64,000 bases of DNA from JAKAWQ01 sp963840545. Its GTDB lineage: Bacteria; Pseudomonadota; Alphaproteobacteria; Acetobacterales; Acetobacteraceae. This document shows positions 51,609 through 60,102 of the stretch, piece by piece. The notes under the pieces were generated by a model. It was not told where the DNA came from, ran no database searches, and saw only the letters and a program-made list of their open reading frames with translations. Position 1 is the first letter of the stretch, and each line of letters starts with the position of its first letter. The translations under genes were made by a program, and so were the position numbers. The stretch spans positions 372,001 through 436,000 of the forward strand of contig CAWIZE010000010.1 in the NCBI GenBank assembly GCA_963840545.1, read 5' to 3'.

Positions 51609-52714
51609 GCCGCCTCGACCTTCCCCACGGCGGCGCGGAGCCGCGGCAGCACCTCCTCCGCCATCAGGGTGAGCGAGCGGCTCTCGCGGGCCGCATTGAC
51701 GCCCGACCCGTCGAGCGCTGCGAGCAGCAGGGTGCCGAACGGGCCGATGCGCTCGCGAAGTGCGAGCAGCTTCTCCGTCACCGTCGCCGGGCTGCCGTGG
51801 ATCACCATCTCCCCGATCAGCATCTCCGGCGTCACCTCATCGTCCGGCACCGCCGCGTCCGGCTTCATTCCGGCGCCAAGGCCGCGGCGGTGCAGGAGCT
51901 GCCAGAGATAGTCGAAATAATACCAGCTCGCCCCTTCCGGATCGAAGGCGTGCTCGCGCGCCTCCGCGTCCGTTTCGGCGACGATCACGTTGCGCGCGAC
52001 GCGCCAGGCCTCCGGGTCGGGCGCCCGGCCGGCCGCTTCGCAGCCCTCGAGATAGGTCGGCCAGTGCGTGAGCAGGCTCCAGGTCGGGATGAAGTTGGCG
52101 CTGACGGCGATCCAGCCGCGCAGCGCCGCGACCTTCATCGCCACCGAGTTGGCGCTCACCACCGAGAGCGCGATCGGCGGATGCGGCTTCTGATACGGCT
52201 TCTGCATGAAGCCGACGCCGAATTCCGGCATCACCGCGTTCTCGAGGCTTATCCGCCAGTGCTTCCCTTCGAGCCGGTAGGGCGGATCGCCGGACCACAG
52301 CGCAAGAATCATGTCGATCGCCTCGCGCATCCGCTCCCCGCGCAGCTTCACGTCCGGCTGGCCGAAGAGCTCGGCGTCGCTCGCCAGCCCGCCGGCGCCG
52401 ATGCCGAGGATCAGCCGCCCGCCGCTCATGTGGTCGAACTGCGCGACCTCGGCGGCGACCATCGCGGGATGGTGGTAGCCGAGCCCGATCACGCCGGTGC
52501 CGAAGATGATTCGCCGCGTCCGCGGCAGCAGCGAGGCGAGGAACATCAGCGGCGAGGCGAGCGGCTCGGAGCCGGCCGAGAAATGCTCGCCGACCCAGGC
52601 CTCGTCCATGCCGAGCTGCTCGGCGAGCACGATCTTGTCCGCGTCCTCGGCCGCCGTCTCGGCGAGCGGCCGGTGCGGCGGATGCAGCGGCATCATGAAC
52701 AATCCCGAGCGCAT
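51605..52714 (-). CDS. LLM-class flavin-dependent oxidoreductase
   Basis: A 369-residue luciferase-like monooxygenase. The start RSGLFMMPLHPPHRPLAETA, KIVLAEQLGMDEAWVGEHFS, then IIFGTGVIGLGYHHPAMVAA and GGRLILGIGAGGLASDAELF are typical of this TIM-barrel family, which uses FMNH2 and O2. The ATG at 52712-52714 follows GAAGGGAAC; upstream in-frame sequence looks noncoding. A flavin reductase is not adjacent. With the nearby amidohydrolases, Rieske protein and CmcJ-like protein it may form a catabolic set, though strands differ. The substrate is unknown. Confidence 0.9.
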   Translation of the reverse strand: MRSGLFMMPLHPPHRPLAETAAEDADKIVLAEQLGMDEAWVGEHFSAGSEPLASPLMFLASLLPRTRRIIFGTGVIGLGYHHPAMVAAEVAQFDHMSGGRLILGIGAGGLASDAELFGQPDVKLRGERMREAIDMILALWSGDPPYRLEGKHWRISLENAVMPEFGVGFMQKPYQKPHPPIALSVVSANSVAMKVAALRGWIAVSANFIPTWSLLTHWPTYLEGCEAAGRAPDPEAWRVARNVIVAETDAEAREHAFDPEGASWYYFDYLWQLLHRRGLGAGMKPDAAVPDDEVTPEMLIGEMVIHGSPATVTEKLLALRERIGPFGTLLLAALDGSGVNAARESRSLTLMAEEVLPRLRAAVGKVEAA

Positions 52715-52825
52715 GTCCGTTCCCTTCCCCGTCAAGGCCGATGCTATGGCCGGAAGCGGGGCGGCAACAAGCGCGCGGGAGGGCCGGTGCCAGCTTTCAC
52801 GGAAAGCCGGCACTGGCTCTTGGCC

Positions 52826-53686
52826 TTAAGTATCGCCCTCGATCACCACCAGCGTCCGCACCTCGATGCTTTCGCGCGGCGCGGCACCTTCGGGCGTATC
52901 CGGCAGCTCGAAGGCGCCGTGTGGGGTGAAGCGGGCGCGGCCATCCGCGCGGCTGTCCCAGCCCTTGATCAGCAGCACCTCGTCGGCTTCCATTCCGGGC
53001 GCGTAATACCAGCGCTGCGCCGGGTTGTAGGCGAGGTGGTAGATTTCGCCGGTGCGGTCAGGAAAAATCTGGTCGGTCGCGACCAGGTCCGTGGGACGGA
53101 TGCTGGCGGCATCGGCGAGCGCAAGGGGCGAACGCCGCACCGGGCCGCGGATCGGCCGCCAGACATTGATCTGGACGATGCGGGCGCCGGCGGCGGCGAG
53201 GCGCGCTGCCTCGTCCGGGCCGAAGAAGTCCCGCACGCGCTGCGGGCCGCTCTTCTCCGTGTAATCGACATGGACGCGGCTCGCCGGGCCGCGCACCCCG
53301 TCGGGGTTGGCCGCGCCGGCCCCGGCATCGGAGCGGCGCGTCGCGTCGAAGACGACGACGCGGTCAGCACCCATCGCGGCGCGCAGCAGCGCTTCGATCT
53401 CGGGGTAATACTCGTGCTCGACCGCCGCATCGTCATAGAGGTCGGCGACCGCGGTCTTCGACCGGCGGAGCGCGAACCCCTCGCGATCGAGCGAGAACCC
53501 GGCGACGAACGGACGCATGTCGCGGATCGGGACCGTGTGGCGCTCGGTCGCGAAGAGCACGCGCGGCACGCCGCCGGTGTAGGCCGAGCTCTCGAACACC
53601 GGCTTGGTTGCCTGGGGCGTGATGAAGGTGAGCGCGGCGCGGATCTCGGTTGCGGGACGGACGCTATCAAGGACAGCCTGGGTCAC
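52826..53686 (-). CDS. CmcJ/NvfI-family oxidoreductase-like protein
   Basis: A 286-residue protein resembling the CmcJ/NvfI/AsaB group, named after a cephamycin-cluster protein and fungal enzymes; some members are non-haem iron, 2-oxoglutarate-type oxygenases. The characteristic segments are RDMRPFVAGFSLDREGFALR, VFDATRRSD, RVHVDYTEKSGPQRV (possible metal His-x-Asp), INVWRPIRGPVRRSPLALAD, and DEVLLIKGWDSRADGRARFT with TPHGAF. It lies 111 bp upstream of the LLM gene on the same strand. I am fairly sure of the family but not of the reaction. Confidence 0.8.
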   Translation of the reverse strand: MTQAVLDSVRPATEIRAALTFITPQATKPVFESSAYTGGVPRVLFATERHTVPIRDMRPFVAGFSLDREGFALRRSKTAVADLYDDAAVEHEYYPEIEALLRAAMGADRVVVFDATRRSDAGAGAANPDGVRGPASRVHVDYTEKSGPQRVRDFFGPDEAARLAAAGARIVQINVWRPIRGPVRRSPLALADAASIRPTDLVATDQIFPDRTGEIYHLAYNPAQRWYYAPGMEADEVLLIKGWDSRADGRARFTPHGAFELPDTPEGAAPRESIEVRTLVVIEGDT

Positions 53687-53782
53687 GGCTTGGCTCCTGA
53701 GCTTGGCTGGCAGCGACGAGAGAAATGGGTGGGGCGCGGCCGCGCCGCGAGCGAGTTCGCTTCAGGCCGGGTTGAGGAGAAT

Positions 53783-54682
53783 TCAAGTCGCGGTGGCCCG
53801 CGCGCCCAGCCAGTCCGCAACCCGCCGCACCGCGGCGCTCGGCGCGGCGCCGGCGGGTCGGCAGAGGTAGTAGGCGGCGCCGGTCGGATCGCCGGCGCCG
53901 AAGGGCGCGACCAGCCTGCCCCGGGCGAGCCGGCCATCGACCATCGGGCGGCGGCCGATGGCGAGCCCGTGGCCGCTCTCGGCCACCGCCAGCACCTGCT
54001 CGAGCCCATCGAGCGCGATCGCGCCCGCCAGCGCCGGCGGGGCGAGGCCGCGGGCGCGCGCCCATTCCTCCCACTCGTTGGGAAAGCGGGCATTGACGAT
54101 GAGCCGGGCGCGCTGCAGCGCGGCGAGCGGAGGCTCGCCCGGCGTGAGTGCGAGATAGCCGGGCGCGGCAACCGGCAGCGCGGTCTCGGCGAGCAGGAAG
54201 GCGGCCTCGATGCCGGGCCAGGTGCCCTTGCCGTGGCGTACGGCGAGATCGACCTGGTCGCGCCTGAGCTCGAGCACCCGCGTGGTCGGCACCAGCGCCA
54301 GCTCGACGCCGGGGCATTCGCGCTCGAAATCGCCGAGATAGGGGATGAGCCAGGTCGCGGCGAGCGAGGGCGGCGCGGTCAGCCGCACCAGAGCGCGCCC
54401 CCCGGGGCGGATCATCGCCGCGGTCGCCGCTTGGAGCTGGCGGATCGCCGGATCGACCTGCTCGAGATAGCGCCGTCCGGCTTCGGTCAGGCGCGCACCG
54501 GAACCGGTGCGCTCGAAGAGCGCGGTGCGCAGGAAATCCTCGAGGCGGCGCACCTGGTGGCTGATCGCGGACTCGGTCACGCCGAGGCTCGCGGCCGCGT
54601 CACGGAACCGTTCATGGATGGCGGCGGCGTGGAATGCGCGCAGCGCGGCGAACGGCGGCAGCCTGGCCTTCGGCTCGATCAT
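53783..54682 (-). CDS. LysR-family regulator (GcvA-like)
   Basis: A 299-residue LysR protein. The winged helix-turn-helix is at residues 8-66 (PPFAALRAFHAAAIHERFRD, LGVTESAISHQVRRLEDFLR), with the GcvA/AmpR-like start. The effector domain follows (RLTAPPSLAATWLIPYLGDF to the C-terminus). The ATG at 54680-54682 is chosen because the motif begins six residues later; the long open frame upstream overlaps the hydrolase gene on the other strand and is not coding. It sits 96 bp upstream of the CmcJ gene on the same strand and divergent from the hydrolase at 54803, either of which it may control. Confidence 0.88.
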   Translation of the reverse strand: MIEPKARLPPFAALRAFHAAAIHERFRDAAASLGVTESAISHQVRRLEDFLRTALFERTGSGARLTEAGRRYLEQVDPAIRQLQAATAAMIRPGGRALVRLTAPPSLAATWLIPYLGDFERECPGVELALVPTTRVLELRRDQVDLAVRHGKGTWPGIEAAFLLAETALPVAAPGYLALTPGEPPLAALQRARLIVNARFPNEWEEWARARGLAPPALAGAIALDGLEQVLAVAESGHGLAIGRRPMVDGRLARGRLVAPFGAGDPTGAAYYLCRPAGAAPSAAVRRVADWLGARATAT

Positions 54683-54802
54683 GCGCTGGAGCCTGGCCGC
54701 GACCTGAACCGAATTCAAGCGGGTGACAGGCCTGCCGCGGCAGGCTAGACGCGCAACCGGAAAATACCCTGCGATCCGATGCCTTGACCGGAGCACCGGA
54801 GA

Positions 54803-55810
54803 ATGAACCGACGGACCTTGCTCGGCGCCGCGGCAAGCGTCGTTGCTGCCGCAGGGGCGGCCGTAGGGGCGGCCGGGGTGGCGGGCGCGAGCCCTGCCCT
54901 CGCCGCCCCGCGCCTCCTCTGGACCCGCCTTCCCGGGCGCCCCGCGGGCGGGCTCCCGATCCTGATCCTGCCGCCCGGGAACGGCCCGGGCCCGCACCCC
55001 GCCGTCATCTTCTCGCACGGCTATGCCGGCCGGCCCGAGGGCTTCATCCGCCTCGTCGCGCCCTGGGTCGCCGCCGGGTTTCTTCTCCTCCTGCCCGAGC
55101 ATCTCGATTCGTCCACCCGCGGCGCGCCGCGCTGGCCGAGCTTTTCCGACCTCGAACGCTATGCCGAGCTCAGGATCGCGGACATCGACGCGATCCTGAC
55201 CGCGCTGGCCGATCTCGCAGGGGAGGCCGGGGTGGGCATCGCGGCCGGTCGGGTCGGGCTCGGCGGCCATTCCTTCGGCGCCTGGACGGCTGCGGTGATC
55301 GGCGGCGCCCGCGTCTTCCTCCCCGGCGGCGCGGAGAAAAGCTTCGCCGATCCCCGGCCGGCCGCCCTTTTCCTCCTCGCCGCCCCGGCGGTGCCGAGCG
55401 GAGCCGACGCGCGCCATCCGTTCCAGGGCCTCGCACGGAATTCCTTCAGCACCCTCGCGCGCCCGCTGCTGCTGATCGACGGCACGCGCGACGGCGGCCC
55501 GGGCGCGGCGAGCTACCGCGAACGCCTCGCCGCGTACGAGCTCTCGCCCCCCGGGCACAAATATCTCGGCATCGCGCGCGACAGCACGCACCTGACCCTG
55601 GCCGGCATCGCGCCGTCGGGGAACGGCCCGCTCGATGCCATCGCAGCGCGCTCGCTGGCCAACGCGCAGGCGCTCGCCCTGCCCTTCTGGCGCGGCTTCG
55701 TGGCCGGGCGGCAGGCGAGCGTTGCCTGGCTCGACGGGCCGGCGCCCTACGCAATCGATCCGGGCTTTTTCTCTTTTGCCCGGCGTCTGGCGCGCGTTCA
55801 ACCAGGTTGA
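54803..55810 (+). CDS. Exported alpha/beta hydrolase
   Basis: A 335-residue hydrolase of the dienelactone-hydrolase / PAF-acetylhydrolase-like type. A Tat-like signal (MNRRTLLGAAASVVAAAG) ends near ALAAP. The nucleophile elbow is GLGGHSFGAW, with Ser near residue 159. The oxyanion segment AVIFSHGYAGRPEGFIRL lies upstream, and the later acid (LLLIDGTRDGG) and His (ARDSTHLTLAG) complete a triad. It should act in the periplasm on an ester or lactone. It is divergent from the LysR gene, a common regulator-target arrangement. Its end abuts the RND-pump relic. Confidence 0.83.
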   Translation: MNRRTLLGAAASVVAAAGAAVGAAGVAGASPALAAPRLLWTRLPGRPAGGLPILILPPGNGPGPHPAVIFSHGYAGRPEGFIRLVAPWVAAGFLLLLPEHLDSSTRGAPRWPSFSDLERYAELRIADIDAILTALADLAGEAGVGIAAGRVGLGGHSFGAWTAAVIGGARVFLPGGAEKSFADPRPAALFLLAAPAVPSGADARHPFQGLARNSFSTLARPLLLIDGTRDGGPGAASYRERLAAYELSPPGHKYLGIARDSTHLTLAGIAPSGNGPLDAIAARSLANAQALALPFWRGFVAGRQASVAWLDGPAPYAIDPGFFSFARRLARVQPG

Positions 55811-55831
55811 GCACGCCCTGGCGACGAGCGC

Positions 55832-56161
55832 GTGGGGGCGGTCATCCTTCTCTTTCCGGGGACCGTCTGGGCCACCATCATCCCGAGCGTGACGATCCCG
55901 CTCACGCTGCTCGGCACGCTCGGCACGATCTATCTCCGCGGGTTCAGCCCGGACAATCTCTCGCTGAAAAGACTGACCGTCGCGGTCGGGTTCGTTGTCG
56001 ACGCCGCCCTCGTGATGCCGGAGGACCGGGCGGGATCCGAGTTGCGAAAGCCGCTCGGCTTTGTCATGGTCGGCGGACTTGTAGCGAGCCAGGTGCTCAC
56101 GCTCCACACCATGCCCGTGGTCTATTTCGACCTGGGTCGTATCCGGCGTCGCCTGTTGGGC
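55832..56161 (+). pseudogene. RND efflux pump relic with a large internal deletion
   Basis: About 110 codons combine two distant parts of an AcrB/MdtC-like pump. The first (TIIPSVTIPLTLLGTLGTIY then DNLSLKRLTVAVGFVVDAAL) matches TM helices 3-4. It is joined directly to KPLGFVMVGGLVASQVLTLH and MPVVYFDLGRIRRRL, the very last helix and C-terminus. Some 550 or more residues between them are missing. The proton-relay pair Asp-Asp of helix 4 reads Asp-Ala. The protein cannot pump. The frame runs on to 56419 without recognisable sense. Confidence 0.75.
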
Positions 56162-56498
56162 TACCCTGCCTCGGGAATCCCGAAGCTCGCGGCGATGATG
56201 ACGGGGCCAGGCGGAGACGGGAACGACTGGCCGGCACCGGGCGGCGGACGCTCGGCTTCCTGCCGAAGGAAAGCTCCCGCCTGCTGCGACGCCGTTCCGG
56301 CCAGCATTCGAAACATGCCGGCCTCGGCCTCAACCGATCCGAAGCGAGCCTTCATCTCCAGATGTTCTACCCGCCAGGGATCATCGCGTCCGCACATGGT
56401 GGCTGGCATCGGCGGGTGACGCGGAGGTCGCCCAGATCCGCGCCATCAGGGAGATCGTTCGCGCCCCGGCGCTCGCCGCCATCGCGAGCGCCGGCCGC

Positions 56499-56729
56499 AT
56501 GATCGCAGGGCGCTCCGGCCTCTCCCGGCCGACATTCGGCTCGGGATGGCTCACGCTCCTCTTCCTGAGCTCCGCCCTGCCGAGCGGACTTGGCATCGCG
56601 CTGGCTCGCGCGCTCGGCGGCTCGCCGCGGCAGGCGCTCTATGCCGGCCGGATCGGAATGCTCGCGGGCTATCTGGCGATGGGCGCCGGCGCCGCCCTGG
56701 CGATGCGGCCTTCGTCTTTTTTCTCGTGA
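56499..56729 (+). CDS. Possible small membrane protein (76 aa)
   Basis: I do not recognise this frame. It has two hydrophobic stretches (WLTLLFLSSALPSGLGIALA and MLAGYLAMGAGAALAM) that could span the membrane, but no ribosome-binding site is evident. It lies among remnants, so it may be a fragment of a larger membrane protein and not a gene. Confidence 0.25.
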   Translation: MIAGRSGLSRPTFGSGWLTLLFLSSALPSGLGIALARALGGSPRQALYAGRIGMLAGYLAMGAGAALAMRPSSFFS

Positions 56730-56835
56730 TCGCACGCCTCCGAGCGATGGAGATATCGATCTACATGAACTGCACGGAGGTGGGCGCGGCCGCGATCTCA
56801 GGACCGGTCGGGCGCATGGCCGCGATCGATATTTT

Positions 56836-57078
56836 TTATCTACCAGGTCTTATGAGCCGAATTTTCCAGATTGGTTGAAGTCTCCAAGCCTCATCCGCCG
56901 GCCATGAGCGCGGCCGCGGTGACCGGCCCCGCACGATCAGGCATAGGCGATCGCCGATCCCCGCCGCCATCAGCGTCGGGACCTGCATCCGGCGGACCCG
57001 AGGCGACGGGCGCGGCGCTGCCGCCGCCAAGCCGGCCTCCCGGATTTCCCGCGCCCTGTCCACCAGCGCCCTGTCCAA
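56836..57078 (-). CDS. Possible small protein or gene fragment (80 aa)
   Basis: A TTG start at 57076-57078 is preceded by AAGGAG at a good distance, which is why the frame is listed. The product reads RALVDRAREIREAGLAAAAP and VPTLMAAGIGDRLCLIVRG, with unremarkable composition but no known family. The end is Arg/Trp-rich and looks like read-through into unrelated sequence, so the gene is probably truncated. Confidence 0.3.
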   Translation of the reverse strand: MDRALVDRAREIREAGLAAAAPRPSPRVRRMQVPTLMAAGIGDRLCLIVRGRSPRPRSWPADEAWRLQPIWKIRLIRPGR

Positions 57079-57132
57079 TTGTTATCTCCTTCGTTTCCGC
57101 CGCGGCCAGACATTACGGCCATGGGGATCGCT

Positions 57133-57144
57133 CTGACATGTCAG
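57133..57144. promoter_or_regulatory. 12-bp palindrome CTGACATGTCAG
   Basis: A perfect palindrome about 150 bases upstream of the oxalate decarboxylase start. It might be an operator for that gene; nothing else in the window identifies a cognate regulator. Confidence 0.3.
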
Positions 57145-57294
57145 GTGGTGTTGCAGAGCGCTTCCCTCGGTCAAGGGGCTGGCGTGGCAGGGGCCGAAAT
57201 CCCCTCGCCCGCGGTGGCCCGTGGCGTGGCCCTGTGGCAGAGATGATTTCTCATGGGATGCGATTCGCCCGGCGACGCAGGGCAGGAGACGTTG

Positions 57295-58401
57295 ATGTTC
57301 TCATCGACCACCCCGATCAGCTCCGAAGGCGGTCACGCCAGCTTCCAGAACAATGTCCCGGACCCCGTGACGTCCGGGAACGAGCTTCCGGCCTTCACCT
57401 TCGCCTTGGAGAAATCCGCGGGGCGGGTGATGGGCGGCAGCTATGGCAAGGAGGCCACCGTCGTCCAGCTGCCGATATCCAAGGGCCTTGCGGGGGTCTC
57501 GATGCGCATGGAGCCGGGGGTGATGCGCGAGCTGCATTGGCATGCCACGGCGGCGGAGTGGGCCTTCGTCACCGAGGGCCGGGTGCGGACCACGGTCATC
57601 GACCCCAGCGGCTGCTCCGAGACCAACGATTTCGAGCCGGGCGATATCTGGTATTTCCCGCGCGGCCACGGCCATGTCATCGAGACCTTGGGCGAGGCGC
57701 CGTGCCACTTCATCCTCGTCTTCGACAACGGCTATTTCTCCGAGTTCGGCACCTTCAGCATCACCGACTGGCTGGGCCATGCGCCGCCGGAGCTGCTCGC
57801 CAAGAATTTCGGCCTCCCCGCCGCCACCTTCGAGAATTTCCCGAAATCGGAAGTCTATTTCGCCAAGGGGAAAAAGCCGCCCGCGATCCCCTCCGCTCCC
57901 TTGCGGGGCTGGAAGACGCCGGCGCTGAGCCACAAATACAGCCTCCTCTCCCAGGCGCCGTTCGAGACCTTCAAGGGGGGCGTCGAATGGCGCGTGGATG
58001 GCTCCCAGTTCGCCATTTCCACGACCATGACGGGTGTCGTGCTGGAGATGGAGCCCCGCAGCCTGCGCGAGCTGCATTGGCATCCGAATGCCGCCGAGTG
58101 GCACTATGTGCTGAGCGGCGATCTCAGCGTGACCCTTTTCGGATCGCACGGGCGCTGGCGCGAGGCGACGCTCGGCACGGGAGATGTCGGCTATATCCCG
58201 CAGGGCTTCGGGCACTCGATCGAGAACATCGGGGCCGGGAAGGCGCGCATCCTCATCGTCTTCAACAGCGGCCACTATCAGACCATCGACCTCTCGCAGT
58301 GGATCGCCGGGAACCCGACCGACATCCTCGCCACCAACTTCTCGCAGGACGCGGCGATCTTCGAAAAATTTCCGCGCAAGGACGTCTTTCTGACGAAATA
58401 G
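57295..58401 (+). CDS. Bicupin oxalate decarboxylase-like protein
   Basis: A 368-residue two-cupin enzyme that would convert oxalate to formate and CO2 using manganese. Both cupins keep metal ligands: ELHWHATAAEW (near residue 80) with GHGHVIE, and ELHWHPNAAEW (near 259) with GFGHSIENIG. The lid segment reads FSEFGTFSITDW where Bacillus OxdC has SENST; the Glu is kept but the rest differs, and this loop sets decarboxylase versus oxidase activity. The ATG at 57295 is preferred over a TTG- or ATG-extended form because AGGAG lies just upstream. No signal peptide is seen. It is 37 bp upstream of the gamma-glutamyltransferase gene. Confidence 0.87.
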   Translation: MFSSTTPISSEGGHASFQNNVPDPVTSGNELPAFTFALEKSAGRVMGGSYGKEATVVQLPISKGLAGVSMRMEPGVMRELHWHATAAEWAFVTEGRVRTTVIDPSGCSETNDFEPGDIWYFPRGHGHVIETLGEAPCHFILVFDNGYFSEFGTFSITDWLGHAPPELLAKNFGLPAATFENFPKSEVYFAKGKKPPAIPSAPLRGWKTPALSHKYSLLSQAPFETFKGGVEWRVDGSQFAISTTMTGVVLEMEPRSLRELHWHPNAAEWHYVLSGDLSVTLFGSHGRWREATLGTGDVGYIPQGFGHSIENIGAGKARILIVFNSGHYQTIDLSQWIAGNPTDILATNFSQDAAIFEKFPRKDVFLTK

Positions 58402-58438
58402 CCCATTGCCGATCCTCCAGCCGAGGCCGCCGACCGGC

Positions 58439-60058
58439 ATGAAGCCATTCGATTCCCGGCGCGCCCCGGTTTTCGCGAAGAACGGCATGGCATGCTCCAG
58501 CCAGCCCCTCGCGGCCGCGGTGGGCAGGGACATCCTCAAGGCCGGAGGGAACGCCGCGGATGCGGCGATCGCCATGGCCGCGATGGTCAACGTCACGGAG
58601 CCGATGATGAACGGGCTCGGCGGCGATTGCATGGTGCTGGTGCATTGGAACGGCGAGTTCTTCGGCCTCAACGGCAGCGGGCGTTCGGGGTCCCGCCTGA
58701 GCATCGACACTCTTCGTGCCGCGGGCTTTTCCGCGATGCCCAAGGCCGGCGCGGCGACGGTCACGGTGCCCGGGGCGCTCGATGGCTATCTCGCGCTGCA
58801 CGAGCGGTTCGGCTCCATGGGGCTTTCCGCCCTTGTCGAGCCGGCTTCCGCCTATGCCGAGGATGGCTTCGCGGTTGGCGCCAAGATCAGCCAGGCGTGG
58901 CGTTGGGGTGCCGCGAAGCTGCGGCGCTTCTCACCCGACCCGGGCGCCTATCTGCCGGGGGGCGAGCCGCCGAACGCGGGACAGATCTTCCGCCAGCCGG
59001 AGCTTGCGAGAACCTGGCGCGCGATCGGCAAGGAGGGCCGCGCCGCGTTCTACGCGGGCGAGGTGCGGGAGCGCATCCTCGATGTGTTGCGCAAGGACGG
59101 CGGCTTTTTGGAAGCCAAGGATTTCGACGCGGTGCAGGCCGAGTGGGTCGCGCCGATCCACGCCTCCTATCGTGGCCACACCATCCTCGAGCTCCCGCCC
59201 AATGGCCAGGGCATCGTCGCGCTGATGGCCTTGGGCATTCTCGAGGGCTTCGATCTGCCGGGGCTTTTCCGAGAGGACGAAGCTCAGGCGAGCCACCTGA
59301 TCCTCGAGGCCATCAAGCTCTGCTTCGCCGATGCGGAACGATATGTCGCCGATCCTCGCTTTGCCGAAACCCAAGTGGCGCGCCTCCTCTCGGCGGAGTA
59401 TCTCGGCGGACGCCGCGCCTTGATCCGCCGCGACCATGCGCTCGACAATCCTTCAGCGGGCCGGGTCCATGGCGACACGACGTACCTCGCGGTCGTCGAT
59501 CGCGATCGCAATGCCGTTTCCCTGATCACGAGCATTTCCGACGTCTTCGGCGCCGGCATCATCGTTCCCGGAACCGGGATCATCCTCCACAACCGCGGCG
59601 CCGATTTCGCGATGGACGCGGCCCATCCGAACCATGCCGCGCCCGGCAAGCGCGTGCGCCATACGATCATTCCCGCGATGATGCTGGCGCCCGACGGTTC
59701 GCTGAAGCTCTGCTTCGGCTGCATGGGCGCCAATATGCAGCCCCAGGGGCAGGTTCAGATCGTCGTCAATATCCTCGATCGGGGAATGAACCTTCAGCAG
59801 GCCATCGATGCCCCGCGCGTCCGCGCGCTCGATGGAAGGCGGATCTCGGTCGAGCCGCATCCCGGTTCGGACCTCGCCGGCGCGCTCGCCGCCCTCGGGC
59901 ACGAAATCGTCGCGGGCGAGGAAATCCCCGCGGATTGGCTGCTTCCCCACGATTTCATGAGATCTTTCGAGGGCAGCGCCCAGGCCATCGCCATCGCAGG
60001 GGAATCCCTGTGCGGCGCCTCCGATCCGCGCCTCGACGGGATCGCCGTCGCCTGGTAG
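58439..60058 (+). CDS. Gamma-glutamyltransferase-family protein
   Basis: A 539-residue Ntn-hydrolase proenzyme of the GGT/YwrD family. The large-subunit region has ILKAGGNAADAAIAMAAMVN and EPMMNGLGGDCMVLVHWNGE. The small subunit would start at the catalytic Thr in GDTTYLAVVDRDRNAVSLIT, after autocleavage. The oxyanion/gamma-glutamyl region appears as PAMMLAPDGSLKLCFGCMGA. No signal peptide is visible, so it may be cytoplasmic, as for YwrD-like members. These also act as acylases on other gamma-glutamyl or acyl amides. It is probably co-transcribed with the oxalate decarboxylase. Confidence 0.88.
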   Translation: MKPFDSRRAPVFAKNGMACSSQPLAAAVGRDILKAGGNAADAAIAMAAMVNVTEPMMNGLGGDCMVLVHWNGEFFGLNGSGRSGSRLSIDTLRAAGFSAMPKAGAATVTVPGALDGYLALHERFGSMGLSALVEPASAYAEDGFAVGAKISQAWRWGAAKLRRFSPDPGAYLPGGEPPNAGQIFRQPELARTWRAIGKEGRAAFYAGEVRERILDVLRKDGGFLEAKDFDAVQAEWVAPIHASYRGHTILELPPNGQGIVALMALGILEGFDLPGLFREDEAQASHLILEAIKLCFADAERYVADPRFAETQVARLLSAEYLGGRRALIRRDHALDNPSAGRVHGDTTYLAVVDRDRNAVSLITSISDVFGAGIIVPGTGIILHNRGADFAMDAAHPNHAAPGKRVRHTIIPAMMLAPDGSLKLCFGCMGANMQPQGQVQIVVNILDRGMNLQQAIDAPRVRALDGRRISVEPHPGSDLAGALAALGHEIVAGEEIPADWLLPHDFMRSFEGSAQAIAIAGESLCGASDPRLDGIAVAW

Positions 60059-60102
60059 CCGCGCCCTGCGGGCGCTGCGCCGGTCAGCCTGAGGCGGGCG
60101 GG

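Larger units (their letters stand above)
56162..57294. other. 1.1-kb decayed region
   Basis: No gene with convincing family support lies between the RND relic and the oxalate decarboxylase. Two weak reading frames (56499-56729 plus, 56836-57078 minus) are listed separately. The mixture of fragments suggests DNA left by deletion or past insertion. Confidence 0.5.
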
